Assembly (NCBI RefSeq): GCF_015863205.1
Contig: NZ_JACBXQ010000005.1
Span: forward strand, 1-64,000
Direction of reading: 5' to 3'
Length of the DNA: 64,000 nucleotides
Source of the DNA: Facklamia lactis
GTDB taxonomy: Bacteria > Bacillota > Bacilli > Lactobacillales > Aerococcaceae
Shown here: positions 52,790 to 61,749 of the stretch, one piece after another
How the letters are laid out: each line of letters starts with the position of its first letter
Position numbering within the stretch: the first letter of the stretch is position 1
Program-made: the position numbers and the translations under genes
The notes under the pieces: model-generated
Databases searched by the model: none
Told to the model about the DNA's origin: nothing
What the model saw: only the letters and a program-made list of their open reading frames with translations

Positions 52790-54704
52790 CTTTTCCTAAA
52801 AAATAATCTTTTAATTCTTCCTGACTTTTAAACTTTAAGCATGTTGCAATCAATGCTTCTGTAGAAATCAAATCATTAAATTCTTTATATACTTGCGTGA
52901 TAGAGAGCGTTTCTTGAGGATTAATGGCAAAGAAGAAGACAACCTTAACCGACTGGTCGCCCCACTCAATGCCATTTGGATTAACATATATACAAATCAC
53001 TGACCGATCAATTAGCTGAGGATCCCCATGCGGCATCGAGAAAGATCCCATGGCAGTCGAAGATAACTGTTCCCTCTGGAGAGCACTTTCTAATAAGCCC
53101 ACTTGACCATATCCACGAAAAATTAACTGGCTAGTAATGAATTCAATCACCGTACGTGAATTCTCATTTTCTCCATTTGAATAAAACAAAAATTCAGGTG
53201 ATAACAATTGTCTAAAAGCTCCATGCTTTCCACTTCTTTGTCGATGAATTTTCTTGGAAAGACACTGAATATCACGGTCTGTTAACAGCGGGCTCACAAG
53301 CACAATGTTATCTGAGGAACTTTTGATAGGAATCGTACTGATGATCAATTTAGACGAAGCATTCAAATCGTTCAATTGATTCAGTCCGACCACTTCACTA
53401 ATTTTGATCTCATCACCAAAGTGTTGTAAAATACGCTGCTCCAACAAACGAACAGTCCCCACACCACTCGCACAAACGAGCACGATTTCTAATTTTTCTT
53501 TTTGCTTTCTTTCAAAAAAAGACTGAATATGAATGGCAATATAAGTAATCTCATCCACATTAAAAATTAAATCCGTATGGTGAGATAAATCTAAGGCAAT
53601 CTCCACTGCTAAATTAAATGAAGTCGTATAGTCATTTTTGATGGTTTCCTTATATGGATTTTTGATGCTAATCTTCTGACTTAAGCGCTTTAAGGTTGTA
53701 TTCAAATGAATCGCAATATTTTTAAGCAAGACTTCATCCGGATAAAGAGACGACAAATGAGTATTTAAGACTTCTTGAATCAGTGCCCCATATTCTAGGT
53801 CTTCTATCCGGATCGAATCAAAAGTATAAGCAGGGCCACAGACAATCCCCTCTATATGCAAGTTAAGATAAGCTTTCTCAATAGAGGGAATAGTCAGATC
53901 AAATTCTTTTTCAATTAAAGTGATGAGTTGTGGTGTCCATTCATTCAATTTAACAGCTTGCCCACTTAATTTTAAAAATTGACCTTTTTCAATCCGATCA
54001 ATCGCAATCGCAATATGAATAATGAGCGATTGGTATTGATACTCGGTCACACTAAAGCGATGCTCATAGATGAATTGATTGACAAGAAGTTGAATCTTTC
54101 TGATAAGCTCTTCTTCAAACATGGAAGTCGATTGAAAATTTAGGGCAATGTCTAAAGGAAGATTGTTTTGAAGTGATTGAGGATTGACCACCACCCCATG
54201 CCAATATCCCTTTATTAGCTCCGATAAAATCTTTCGTTTTGTTCTTTCGTCCGCTTCTAAAATTAACCCCTTATTTGTTCCTACTATCTCGACCTCAAAA
54301 GCTTTTAGAAACTCACGTGCCTCCATCAAACTTTTCTCAACCGTACTACGACCGACAAATAGTTTGTCTGCAATCGATTGAATGGTAACAGCTTGCTCAT
54401 TATTGATCAGAAGACTAATGATATAAGCCATTCGATCACGTTCTTCATTAATCGATAAACGTTTTAATTGTTGCATAGCTAGAGCCAATTTATCGTAATC
54501 ACCATGAAGACGAACGGCTTGGCCAGCTAAGTATTCTATCTGCAAAGCAAGGTCAAGCTGCTTAAAAATCTCTTCCAATTCCTGCAGATAACGTTGAACA
54601 GTACGCGTTGACACCTGTAATTGATCCGCTAACTCCTCATAAAAGACAGTTGAACGACTAGCAAGAATAGACAGTAGTTGAATTAAGATATGTTCTATTC
54701 TCAT
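52773..54704 (-). CDS. manR: BglG/ManR-family PTS-controlled activator
   Basis: A 643-residue regulator matching ManR in length (648 in B. subtilis) and order. Two helix-turn-helices (YEELADQLQVSTRTVQRYLQELEE at ~20-43; QSIADKLFVGRSTVEKSLMEAREF at ~105) precede PRD1 and PRD2 (~180-395), a IIB-like domain (EIVLVCASGVGTVRLLEQRI) and a IIA domain with His in FSMPHGDPQL. Phosphorylation by HPr and ManP would gate activation of the man promoter. AAAGGA precedes the ATG. It lies between manA and manP on one transcript. Confidence 0.87.
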   Translation of the reverse strand: MRIEHILIQLLSILASRSTVFYEELADQLQVSTRTVQRYLQELEEIFKQLDLALQIEYLAGQAVRLHGDYDKLALAMQQLKRLSINEERDRMAYIISLLINNEQAVTIQSIADKLFVGRSTVEKSLMEAREFLKAFEVEIVGTNKGLILEADERTKRKILSELIKGYWHGVVVNPQSLQNNLPLDIALNFQSTSMFEEELIRKIQLLVNQFIYEHRFSVTEYQYQSLIIHIAIAIDRIEKGQFLKLSGQAVKLNEWTPQLITLIEKEFDLTIPSIEKAYLNLHIEGIVCGPAYTFDSIRIEDLEYGALIQEVLNTHLSSLYPDEVLLKNIAIHLNTTLKRLSQKISIKNPYKETIKNDYTTSFNLAVEIALDLSHHTDLIFNVDEITYIAIHIQSFFERKQKEKLEIVLVCASGVGTVRLLEQRILQHFGDEIKISEVVGLNQLNDLNASSKLIISTIPIKSSSDNIVLVSPLLTDRDIQCLSKKIHRQRSGKHGAFRQLLSPEFLFYSNGENENSRTVIEFITSQLIFRGYGQVGLLESALQREQLSSTAMGSFSMPHGDPQLIDRSVICIYVNPNGIEWGDQSVKVVFFFAINPQETLSITQVYKEFNDLISTEALIATCLKFKSQEELKDYFLGKGEKFE

Positions 54705-54717
54705 GCTAAATCCTTTC

Positions 54718-55680
54718 TTAGTTTACTTCCCGAGGGCAAGAAATAATCAGACTCATATCACCTGAAAATTCTACCTTCTCAGAACCATAAGGGAGAATAA
54801 AGGAATCGGCCAGAGTGAGTGGGTATTCAACCCCCGCTACACGCATTTGTCCTTGCCCCTCAATAACCGTCGCTAAATAATAATTCGGCTTAAATTGATG
54901 AGCCATTGTCCCTGATACCTCCAACTTATAGACCTCAAAATACTGATTCTTTACCAATTCAAAAAGAGTATTTTTTTCAATGGATAAAGCTTGCTTGGTA
55001 TAAGGGCTATCTTGATGAGGAAATAGGGTCACTTCCACTGATTGCTCCAAATGCAACTCTCGATAGTTACCATTTGCATCCACTCGGTCAAAATCATACA
55101 CCCGATAGGTCGTATCTGAACTTTGTTGCGTTTCTAGAATGGTAATGCCGCCACCGATCGCATGAATCGTACCAGCTGGAACATCAAAGAAGTCACCAGC
55201 TTGTACCGGAATTTCTCTAAACAATTCTTCATAGCGCCCTTGGTTGACATAAGCACGAAATTCCTCTTCATTCTGTGCATGATGGCCATAGACAATTTTG
55301 GCCCCCTCCACTGCAGAAATCACATACCAACATTCCGTTTTCCCTAATTCATCTACTCCTTCATGTTGCTGAGCATACGCATCATCAGGATGGACTTGAA
55401 TAGATAGGTCCTCTCTCGCATCTAAAATTTTCACCAATAATGGGAATGTCTTAGCTCTTTGAGGACCGAACAATGCTGGATATTCGGCATACAGTTGATC
55501 TAAAGTCATACCCGCTAATTCCTTCGGCGATTCTACTGTCGATAATCCATTGGGATGAGCACTGATTACCCATGCTTCCCCCGTTTGATCACTCGGTATT
55601 TCTAAAGCAAAATGCTCTTTTAATTGACTGCCACCCCAAATTTTCTCTTGGAGAACAGGCTTTAAAAAAATCGGTTCCAT
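54718..55680 (-). CDS. manA: mannose-6-phosphate isomerase, class I
   Basis: A 320-residue zinc cupin isomerase of the short Bacillus type (~315). Metal and active-site marks: IWGGSQLKEHF, LSIQVHPDDAYA (Gln/His ligands), KTECWYVI (Glu), VPAGTIHAIGGG (His), then DFDRVDANG. It converts mannose-6-phosphate from ManP to fructose-6-phosphate. Three ATGs in a row follow AGAGGA; the third (55680) has proper spacing. First gene of manA-manR-manP; in B. subtilis manR is separate, so the order here differs. Confidence 0.92.
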   Translation of the reverse strand: MEPIFLKPVLQEKIWGGSQLKEHFALEIPSDQTGEAWVISAHPNGLSTVESPKELAGMTLDQLYAEYPALFGPQRAKTFPLLVKILDAREDLSIQVHPDDAYAQQHEGVDELGKTECWYVISAVEGAKIVYGHHAQNEEEFRAYVNQGRYEELFREIPVQAGDFFDVPAGTIHAIGGGITILETQQSSDTTYRVYDFDRVDANGNYRELHLEQSVEVTLFPHQDSPYTKQALSIEKNTLFELVKNQYFEVYKLEVSGTMAHQFKPNYYLATVIEGQGQMRVAGVEYPLTLADSFILPYGSEKVEFSGDMSLIISCPREVN

Positions 55681-55989
55681 CATCATATCCTCTTTCTATA
55701 GCATCGATTGCTACCTGTATTTTATCAATCTGATAAGTGTTTCTCATCTTGCTCTTTTTCGATTCACTTGACAAAAAGCAAGCCGTACTCTCATTATAGA
55801 CTATAAAAAATTAAATTGTATAGCGACCAGAGGCACGCAACCTTTCTTCGACAAAAAATAAACCGATTCTCATCATTCAGCTTTCTATTCTATACCCTAT
55901 TGATAAAAATGATCACCATCCTTCTTTTAGATCTTATGTCCACACAAAAACTCCCCAACAAAGCCAGGCTTTGCTGAGGAGTTTAAAAT
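55681..55989. other. intergenic: man promoter zone and aquaporin terminator
   Basis: No gene is supported. A minus-strand TATAAT at 55799-55794 is the best -10 for the man operon (no good -35, as expected for an activator-dependent promoter), leaving a ~110-base leader. The left end of the aquaporin side carries its terminator (55949-55983). Confidence 0.45.
55949..55983 (-). terminator. terminator of the aquaporin gene
   Basis: 17-bp stem (AACTCC…AAAGCC at 55949-55965 with GGCTTT…GGAGTT at 55967-55983, including G-T pairs), then TTTTTG on the minus strand. Confidence 0.75.
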
Positions 55990-56682
55990 TTACTCGTTTA
56001 CTTCTGGATGAACTTCCGAAGAATCCAATAAATTATTAGCCAAGACCGCAATAGCGGCTCCTACCATCGGCGCTACAATAAACACCCATAATTCAGATAA
56101 GGCTGCCCCACCCATAAAGACAGCTGGTGCAATACTTCTGGCTGGGTTAACTGAAGTCCCTGTTAAGGGAATCCCCACTAAATGAACCATTGTCAAGGTG
56201 AAACCAATAATCACAACCGCCAGATTAGGAGCAATAAACTTAGTTTTAGTCACTGAAAGAACCACAAAAACAAAAACAAATGTCAGGATGAATTCGACAA
56301 GAAATGCCGTCATAACACTTAATTCACCCACACTGTTCGCTCCAAGGACTAATTCATTTGGACTCGACAAACTGCTAAAAATCAAATACAGCAAGGCAGT
56401 TGCTAATAGTGCCCCAATCGTTTGGAAGACACTATATAAAGCAAAATCTTGTCCCGATAATCTTCGATCGAGAAACATCGCAAAAGAAATCGCTGGATTT
56501 AAATGACCGCCTGAAATATGACCAATACTATAAGCAGCTGCAATTACTGATAAACCAAACGCCCAGGCAATCCCCAAAGCTCCCACCGAAGTATCTGGAT
56601 TTAATCCCGACATAATAGCAGTCCCTGTACCAAAGAACACCAGAATAAATGTTCCTAATAATTCTGAAAAATATTTTTTCAT
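55990..56682 (-). CDS. aquaporin Z-type water channel (MIP family)
   Basis: A 230-residue, six-helix MIP protein with both pore motifs, HLNPAISF (~residue 63) and SVNPARSIAPA (~180). The selectivity-filter residues fit water channels rather than glycerol facilitators: His in MVHLVGIPLTGTSVNPAR and the pore Arg. N-terminal FSELLGTFILVFFGTGTAI is the usual first helix. GGAG precedes the ATG. Monocistronic, with its own terminator; a role in osmotic adjustment is likely. Confidence 0.9.
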   Translation of the reverse strand: MKKYFSELLGTFILVFFGTGTAIMSGLNPDTSVGALGIAWAFGLSVIAAAYSIGHISGGHLNPAISFAMFLDRRLSGQDFALYSVFQTIGALLATALLYLIFSSLSSPNELVLGANSVGELSVMTAFLVEFILTFVFVFVVLSVTKTKFIAPNLAVVIIGFTLTMVHLVGIPLTGTSVNPARSIAPAVFMGGAALSELWVFIVAPMVGAAIAVLANNLLDSSEVHPEVNE

Positions 56683-56850
56683 TTTTTTCTCCTTTTCTAC
56701 TTCCCAACTCTACAACACAACTTAAACTAACTTGAGTATAGCACAAGAAAATCTATTTTTACTATTCATCTCTATTCTTCTATACTGCCTCCATCACCTT
56801 ACCAGTCATCTTTACCACAAACAAAGATCCCATCTTTCCCCTTGGGGCAA

Positions 56851-56866
56851 AACCACTTAGTGGTCA
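56851..56866 (-). terminator. short hairpin over the MATE stop codon
   Basis: ACCACT / AGTGGT around one base, overlapping the TAA, followed on the minus strand by TTTTG. Marginal as a terminator. Confidence 0.35.
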
Positions 56867-58209
56867 GCTCTCAAGTCTAATCGTCGCCCTTGAAAGTTCG
56901 AAAGGAAAAAAAGTAAAATCCCTTTCAGAATGGTCGAAAGACTCATCGCCGCCCAAACCCCTTCAACCCCGTAAAGTGGCATCAACAACAAGGCAAGCGG
57001 AATCCGCAACAAATTAAAAACGGTATTCACCATCGCCGGCTGTCGAGTCTCACCAATGCCATTGAGGAAGCCGCTACACCCGATTTCAAAACTCATAAAG
57101 AATTGACTGACTCCCAAAATCAAGAGATAAACGGCACCTAAGGCAATTGCCTCCCGATCTCCCGGTACAAAGAGTTGGAACAGTTGATAACGAAAAACCA
57201 TTATAATGAAAGTCGAGATCATTCCTATCGTGCCTAATAGCTGAATACAGACACGATAAATCTTCTGCACCCGATCATAGCGATGCGCTCCATAATTTTG
57301 ACCCACAAGCGCTGTGATCGCAATCGCCACTCCTTCGGTTGTCATCCAACAAATAGACTCAATCATCGATCCCACACTTCCAACCGCCAAGGCTAAGGCC
57401 CCAAAAGAAGCCACATAACGATTCAATAACACACTGATCAAAGCATGAATATTAGCTTGTAAGGACGCAGGAATCCCAATTTTAATTACTTTAAATAAAG
57501 CAGATCGATCAAACGTCCATCGCAACAAATGACTCTGTCCTATTAAGTCATCTTGTTGACGAATTATATTTAAAAAGAGCAAGAAAACAACTCCTTGTGC
57601 CAAGACAGTCGCAATCGCAGCCCCCCGAATCCCCAAAGCCGGCACAGGACCCAAACCAAAAATTAACAAGGGATCCACGACAATATTAGTGATCAAACCA
57701 ATCGCATTCACCCGAAACGGCGTCTTACTATTACCCAAACATTGATAAGCACCCGATAAGACCGGATTGACAAAGAAGAGAGGCATGCCGACCGCAATGA
57801 TCAGTAAATAGGCCTCTGTTAAACGATTCACTTGCTCTTCTAACCGAAAGAAATGAATAATAGGGTCCCTAAAAATCAACAACATTGTTCCATAAAGAAT
57901 GCCCATGATAATGGCCAGCCAAAAGCCATTGTTGAGAAATAGCCTGGCTTGATGATAATCCTTAGAACCATAACTCTGAGAAGTCAAAACACTCATTCCT
58001 AAGCGAGGAATCACTGTCAAACTTTCTGCGATCCAGATTAAAAAACCTACCTGCCCCACTGCTGCCACCGCATCGGTTGAAAGACGACCAATCCAAGCAA
58101 TATCGGTTAAACTGTAAGCCATTTGAATGAAAGCCGTCAGCATGAGAGGGGTTGATAAACGCAACATCGTAGGGAATATTTTGCCATTGAGTAAATCGAG
58201 TTGTTTCAT
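56857..58209 (-). CDS. MATE-family multidrug/toxin efflux protein
   Basis: A 450-residue protein with 12 hydrophobic segments in two halves. LRLSTPLMLTAFIQMAYSLTDIAWIGRLSTDAVAAVGQ opens the first half and KIGIPASLQANIHALISVLLNRYVASFGALALAVGSV the second, the NorM/MepA-type pattern. GQNYGAHRYDR and SQSYGSKDYHQAR are the conserved loop motifs. It exports cationic drugs or metabolites with Na+ or H+. AGGAG precedes the ATG. Monocistronic. Confidence 0.9.
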   Translation of the reverse strand: MKQLDLLNGKIFPTMLRLSTPLMLTAFIQMAYSLTDIAWIGRLSTDAVAAVGQVGFLIWIAESLTVIPRLGMSVLTSQSYGSKDYHQARLFLNNGFWLAIIMGILYGTMLLIFRDPIIHFFRLEEQVNRLTEAYLLIIAVGMPLFFVNPVLSGAYQCLGNSKTPFRVNAIGLITNIVVDPLLIFGLGPVPALGIRGAAIATVLAQGVVFLLFLNIIRQQDDLIGQSHLLRWTFDRSALFKVIKIGIPASLQANIHALISVLLNRYVASFGALALAVGSVGSMIESICWMTTEGVAIAITALVGQNYGAHRYDRVQKIYRVCIQLLGTIGMISTFIIMVFRYQLFQLFVPGDREAIALGAVYLLILGVSQFFMSFEIGCSGFLNGIGETRQPAMVNTVFNLLRIPLALLLMPLYGVEGVWAAMSLSTILKGILLFFLSNFQGRRLDLRADH

Positions 58210-58257
58210 AGTAGTCTCCTAGTTAGTCAGCGTCCATCCAATGGATTCGCCCATTCT

Positions 58258-58288
58258 AAAAGACCCTTCCATCCCGAAAGAGCCTTTT
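58258..58288 (-). terminator. terminator of the aldo/keto reductase gene
   Basis: 11-bp stem with two G-T pairs (AAAAGACCCTT at 58258-58268, AAGAGCCTTTT at 58278-58288), ending in TTTT on the minus strand. Confidence 0.7.
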
Positions 58289-58350
58289 AAGGTTATTCTA
58301 GCGATTTGAATGTCGATCCGTCAATAGTCTTCTCCAAAGATTCTTGCTTT

Positions 58351-59193
58351 TTAGAAAGTAATATGGTCAGGATCAGGTGCCTCTACTAACCCTTCAATAT
58401 TATCCATCGTTTCCATGTCTTCTTCCGCAATTTCAAATCCCTTCACTTCTAAGTTTGACTTAATATTCTCTGGATTTTGTGACCTTGGCAGAGGTAAGAA
58501 TTCATGCTGATACGACCATTGAAGCGCTAATTGAGCCACGGTACAATCATACTTCTCTGCTAAAGCTTTCAACGTTTGATCCGAGAAAGCTGCTCCTTTG
58601 CCTAATGGACTATATGCTTCTAATAGCATGCCATGTTCACGACAGAAAGCAACCAATTCTTCTTGTGGTAAGCCAGGTGAAAGTTTAATTTGATTCACTT
58701 GAGGTTTAATTTTAGCCGTTTTGAACAATTCTTCTAAGTGGTGTTGCAAGAAGTTAGAAACCCCAATGGCTTTCACTTTACCTTCATTATAGTATGCTTC
58801 CATGGCTGACCAGACTTGGGCATTGCGCTCTTTCCAGCCATCATTCGCTTGGAATTTTTCAGGATTAGGCCAGTGAATCAATAACAAATCGACATAATCG
58901 ACCTGTAATTTCTCAAAAGACTCTTCAATCGAAGCCTTTGCCTCTTCAGCCGTTCCCTTATCATTCCAAACTTTAGTCGTTAGGAAAATCTCCTCTCTTG
59001 GTACGCCTGAATCTATGATTGCTTTCCCAACGCTTCGCTCATTTCCATAAACCTGAGCAGTATCAATATGACGATAACCACATTCCAACGCTTTAAGAAC
59101 AGATTGATAGGCGATTTCGCCCTCTTCTAACTTCCAAGTCCCAAAACCAACCTTCGGAATTTCTACACCATTACTTAATTGATAATTTTCCAT
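58351..59193 (-). CDS. aldo/keto reductase
   Basis: A 280-residue TIM-barrel AKR of the 2,5-diketo-gluconate reductase-like group. The catalytic tetrad is visible: Asp and Tyr in HIDTAQVYGNE, Lys in TTKVW, His in LLIHWPNP. The cofactor region reads PLPRSQNPENIKSNLEV. It reduces aldehydes or methylglyoxal-like carbonyls with NADPH. AGGGAGG lies before the ATG. Monocistronic, with a terminator ~65 bases downstream. Confidence 0.9.
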   Translation of the reverse strand: MENYQLSNGVEIPKVGFGTWKLEEGEIAYQSVLKALECGYRHIDTAQVYGNERSVGKAIIDSGVPREEIFLTTKVWNDKGTAEEAKASIEESFEKLQVDYVDLLLIHWPNPEKFQANDGWKERNAQVWSAMEAYYNEGKVKAIGVSNFLQHHLEELFKTAKIKPQVNQIKLSPGLPQEELVAFCREHGMLLEAYSPLGKGAAFSDQTLKALAEKYDCTVAQLALQWSYQHEFLPLPRSQNPENIKSNLEVKGFEIAEEDMETMDNIEGLVEAPDPDHITF

Positions 59194-59492
59194 TCCCTAA
59201 CCTCCCTGTTTTGCTTTCAATGCTTTCATCAAAAGCTTGTAAGATTATTCTAATATACTTTTGACTCAGAACAAAAGAAAACGAACCTAGACCATACACA
59301 AGAGTAAAGGTTTCTTTTCAAAATCGTTATTAAAACAACGTAATTATTGCCGATACTTTTCAACCTTTTTTTAAAAAATACCAGTTAAGAGTTTTCTTAT
59401 AACACCTTCATTCCTTTTTTAAATCACCATGCTATTTCTCAGATTCATCTAAAAAACACCCATCGCAGAGGACAGGCGTCTTTACAATTTTT
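59194..59492. other. intergenic: reductase promoter zone and two-component terminator
   Basis: A+T-rich, no gene supported. At the right end, minus-strand ACGCC (59479-59475) pairs with GGTGT (59460-59456) and is followed by six T (59456-59451), the probable terminator of the response-regulator gene. Confidence 0.5.
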
Positions 59493-60341
59493 TCAATTCT
59501 CTTGTTTGATCAAAATCTGTAGTCCTTCAAAGAAGCGTGGGAGTGAAACGGTCCCTCCTTTTGAAGTGGGTGATTGAAGTTTCAATGCTTCAAGATAAAT
59601 ATTTTTATAACCAAACAGTATATTACCATATTCAATCACCCATTCATTCTCTATATCAGCTTGGGTTAAAGAGGCAATATTTTCCAAACATAATTTTAAT
59701 TTTCGTCGAATTCTTTGGGTCAAAATTTTCTTTTGATGATCATCAAGCTTCAGATCGCCTTGAAAGTCAAGGTCATCGTAACTCTTTTGCTCCCTCTCCA
59801 TCACCTGAAGAATGCTCAGAATATCTTGAATATGCTTCTCAGATGTAACCCCTATGACACTCAGAATGGATGGCACCTTTTGCAATGGATTCTGTTTCTT
59901 ATCTGTCGCAAGGCCTTCTGTCGAATGATTGGGGGACAATACTTCCTGTATCACCCTCAACTTTTCCGTGGTCTCTAAATGCTTCTTAACCTTGCTGATA
60001 ACCGTTTGAACTTCGATAATGTTGACGGGCTTCTCAATATAAAATTCAATCCCAGCCAAATAGGCTTCTTCTCTTAGCTCCTGATCATTCACTTGAGAGA
60101 TCATGATAAATTTCATATTCGGTCGCTCTGCCAGAACTTTTTGAACGAGATTGATTCCGTTCATTTTAGGCATTAACAAATCAACCAACACAATCTCTAA
60201 CTTTCCAATTGATAAAATTTCATTATAAGCCGCTTGAGGATCTTGATTGATCCCTACCACCTGATTGTCCATGTCTTTTTCAACAATATTCTGCAAAACC
60301 ATGCAAACGGCTTTGTCATCATCCACAATGTAAAAATTCAT
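59493..60341 (-). CDS. YcbB/GlnL-type response regulator
   Basis: A 282-residue response regulator. Receiver domain residues 1-120: acidic pocket YIVDDD (7-9), phosphoacceptor Asp54 in VLVDLLMPKMNG, Lys in FYIEKPVN. The C-terminal output (~145-282) has SVIGVTSEKHIQDILSILQVM and RIRRKLKLCLENIASLTQAD, which fits the YcbB/GlnL DNA-binding domain rather than common OmpR or LytTR outputs. The kinase gene is 12 bases upstream. Together they face an amino-acid permease gene, in analogy to GlnK-GlnL with glnT in B. subtilis. Confidence 0.82.
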   Translation of the reverse strand: MNFYIVDDDKAVCMVLQNIVEKDMDNQVVGINQDPQAAYNEILSIGKLEIVLVDLLMPKMNGINLVQKVLAERPNMKFIMISQVNDQELREEAYLAGIEFYIEKPVNIIEVQTVISKVKKHLETTEKLRVIQEVLSPNHSTEGLATDKKQNPLQKVPSILSVIGVTSEKHIQDILSILQVMEREQKSYDDLDFQGDLKLDDHQKKILTQRIRRKLKLCLENIASLTQADIENEWVIEYGNILFGYKNIYLEALKLQSPTSKGGTVSLPRFFEGLQILIKQEN

Positions 60342-60353
60342 ACTCGTCCTCCC

Positions 60354-61622
60354 TTACAGGCAGTCTTGATCAATCATTAAACGAAACGACGCCCCTTCAT
60401 CGTAATTCTTATTCATTTGAATGTCCCCATTAAATTGTTCATTTAAAATGGTTTTTACGTGTGACAAGCCAATGCCTCGAAAGATATCGCCCGTCTCTTC
60501 ATCAAACTTAGTTGAAAAGCCAGGTTCAAAAATAATCTCATGAAACTTTTCAGGGATACCTGGACCATTATCGATCAGATCCAATACAAGATATTTGGAA
60601 TCTTCTTTAACCACTCTAATATGAATTTGACCATTGCTTGTCTTGTCAATCGCATCAATACTATTCGAGACAAGATTTGAAAGGATAGTCACCAAGTAAT
60701 AATGCTTCGTCACCGTCACATCGATCTCACAATCAATGATAATCAGAATATCATACCCTTTATTTCGAACCATTAATTTCCCATAACTTAACACAATCTT
60801 TAAAATCTCCGATAGGGACATTTGCTGATGATCCTTCGAATCGAAGAAATTATTCAAGCCTGAAATCACACTCTTATAAGCTTTCTTAATCTCATGCACA
60901 TCTTTGGCGACACTTAAAGCGATTTGTGCTTCCGCTTCCATTTGCTCGTTCTGGTTCAAACTATTATTTAGTTGGTAAGCATTTTTCATAATACGCTCAA
61001 TCTCGTTAATATTCTTCTGCATAAAATAAACTTCACTCTTAATCGCCGAAGACGACCAGAGAAAATAATGGTAGCGACGTTCATGCGCTTCTTTATCAAC
61101 TAAGATATTCAAGGAATAATAAATAAAGGCACAAATACAACCAATACCTCCACGGGCCAATGCTGCAATAAACAGATCTCTAAAAAGCGTCAATTGATAA
61201 CCTTGAAAGCCCATTAACAGACTAACTTCAAGTAAATTCGATAAATAATCACACATAATAATCGTACAGGCAAAGGTCGTCAGGTTCACTTGGCGCCGAT
61301 GCCAATAGAATAGATAATAAATAATGCCATACGTCATATAAAATACCATATCCGTTATAATAAATTCGATAATTTGATAACCATGGTAGCCATCCGTGAT
61401 ATACAAGAGAAGTCCTCTAAAAAAGGGAGAGGCAATGGCAATCGATAAACTTAAATAGATAGGATGTAAATCTTCATTAAAAAAAAGAATAATCGGAAGA
61501 ATTGCGACCGAGAGAGCCAGAATAAAACCTTCCACTCGATAAGTAATATGGATTTGGGCAGACAAAGCGATAATCACCGAACACAACAAAAAACGTTTGA
61601 ACTTTTCGGTATTTCGAATCAT
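60354..61622 (-). CDS. YcbA/GlnK-type sensor histidine kinase
   Basis: A 422-residue membrane kinase. About six to seven hydrophobic segments (~residues 10-205), a short linker, then a phospho-His box VAKDVHEIKKAYKSVISGL (~260) and an ATPase domain: N-box LSNLVSNSIDAID, G1 DLIDNGPGIP, G2 GIGLSHV. The spacing resembles GlnK/DcuS-type HPK families. ATG 61622 is chosen by spacing to AGAAAGGA; an ATG six bases upstream is also possible. Its start region is 127 bases from the divergent permease, the probable target. Confidence 0.83.
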   Translation of the reverse strand: MIRNTEKFKRFLLCSVIIALSAQIHITYRVEGFILALSVAILPIILFFNEDLHPIYLSLSIAIASPFFRGLLLYITDGYHGYQIIEFIITDMVFYMTYGIIYYLFYWHRRQVNLTTFACTIIMCDYLSNLLEVSLLMGFQGYQLTLFRDLFIAALARGGIGCICAFIYYSLNILVDKEAHERRYHYFLWSSSAIKSEVYFMQKNINEIERIMKNAYQLNNSLNQNEQMEAEAQIALSVAKDVHEIKKAYKSVISGLNNFFDSKDHQQMSLSEILKIVLSYGKLMVRNKGYDILIIIDCEIDVTVTKHYYLVTILSNLVSNSIDAIDKTSNGQIHIRVVKEDSKYLVLDLIDNGPGIPEKFHEIIFEPGFSTKFDEETGDIFRGIGLSHVKTILNEQFNGDIQMNKNYDEGASFRLMIDQDCL

Positions 61623-61749
61623 TCTCATTTTCCTTTCTAGAGGAGCAATGAATATTTCTGAAGATTTGTGAGTTATGATGAAGTTCTTATTTATCATTAC
61701 TTTAAGCAATTGAACACGTTTACAATCTATTATAAAGGAGTGTTTGAAC

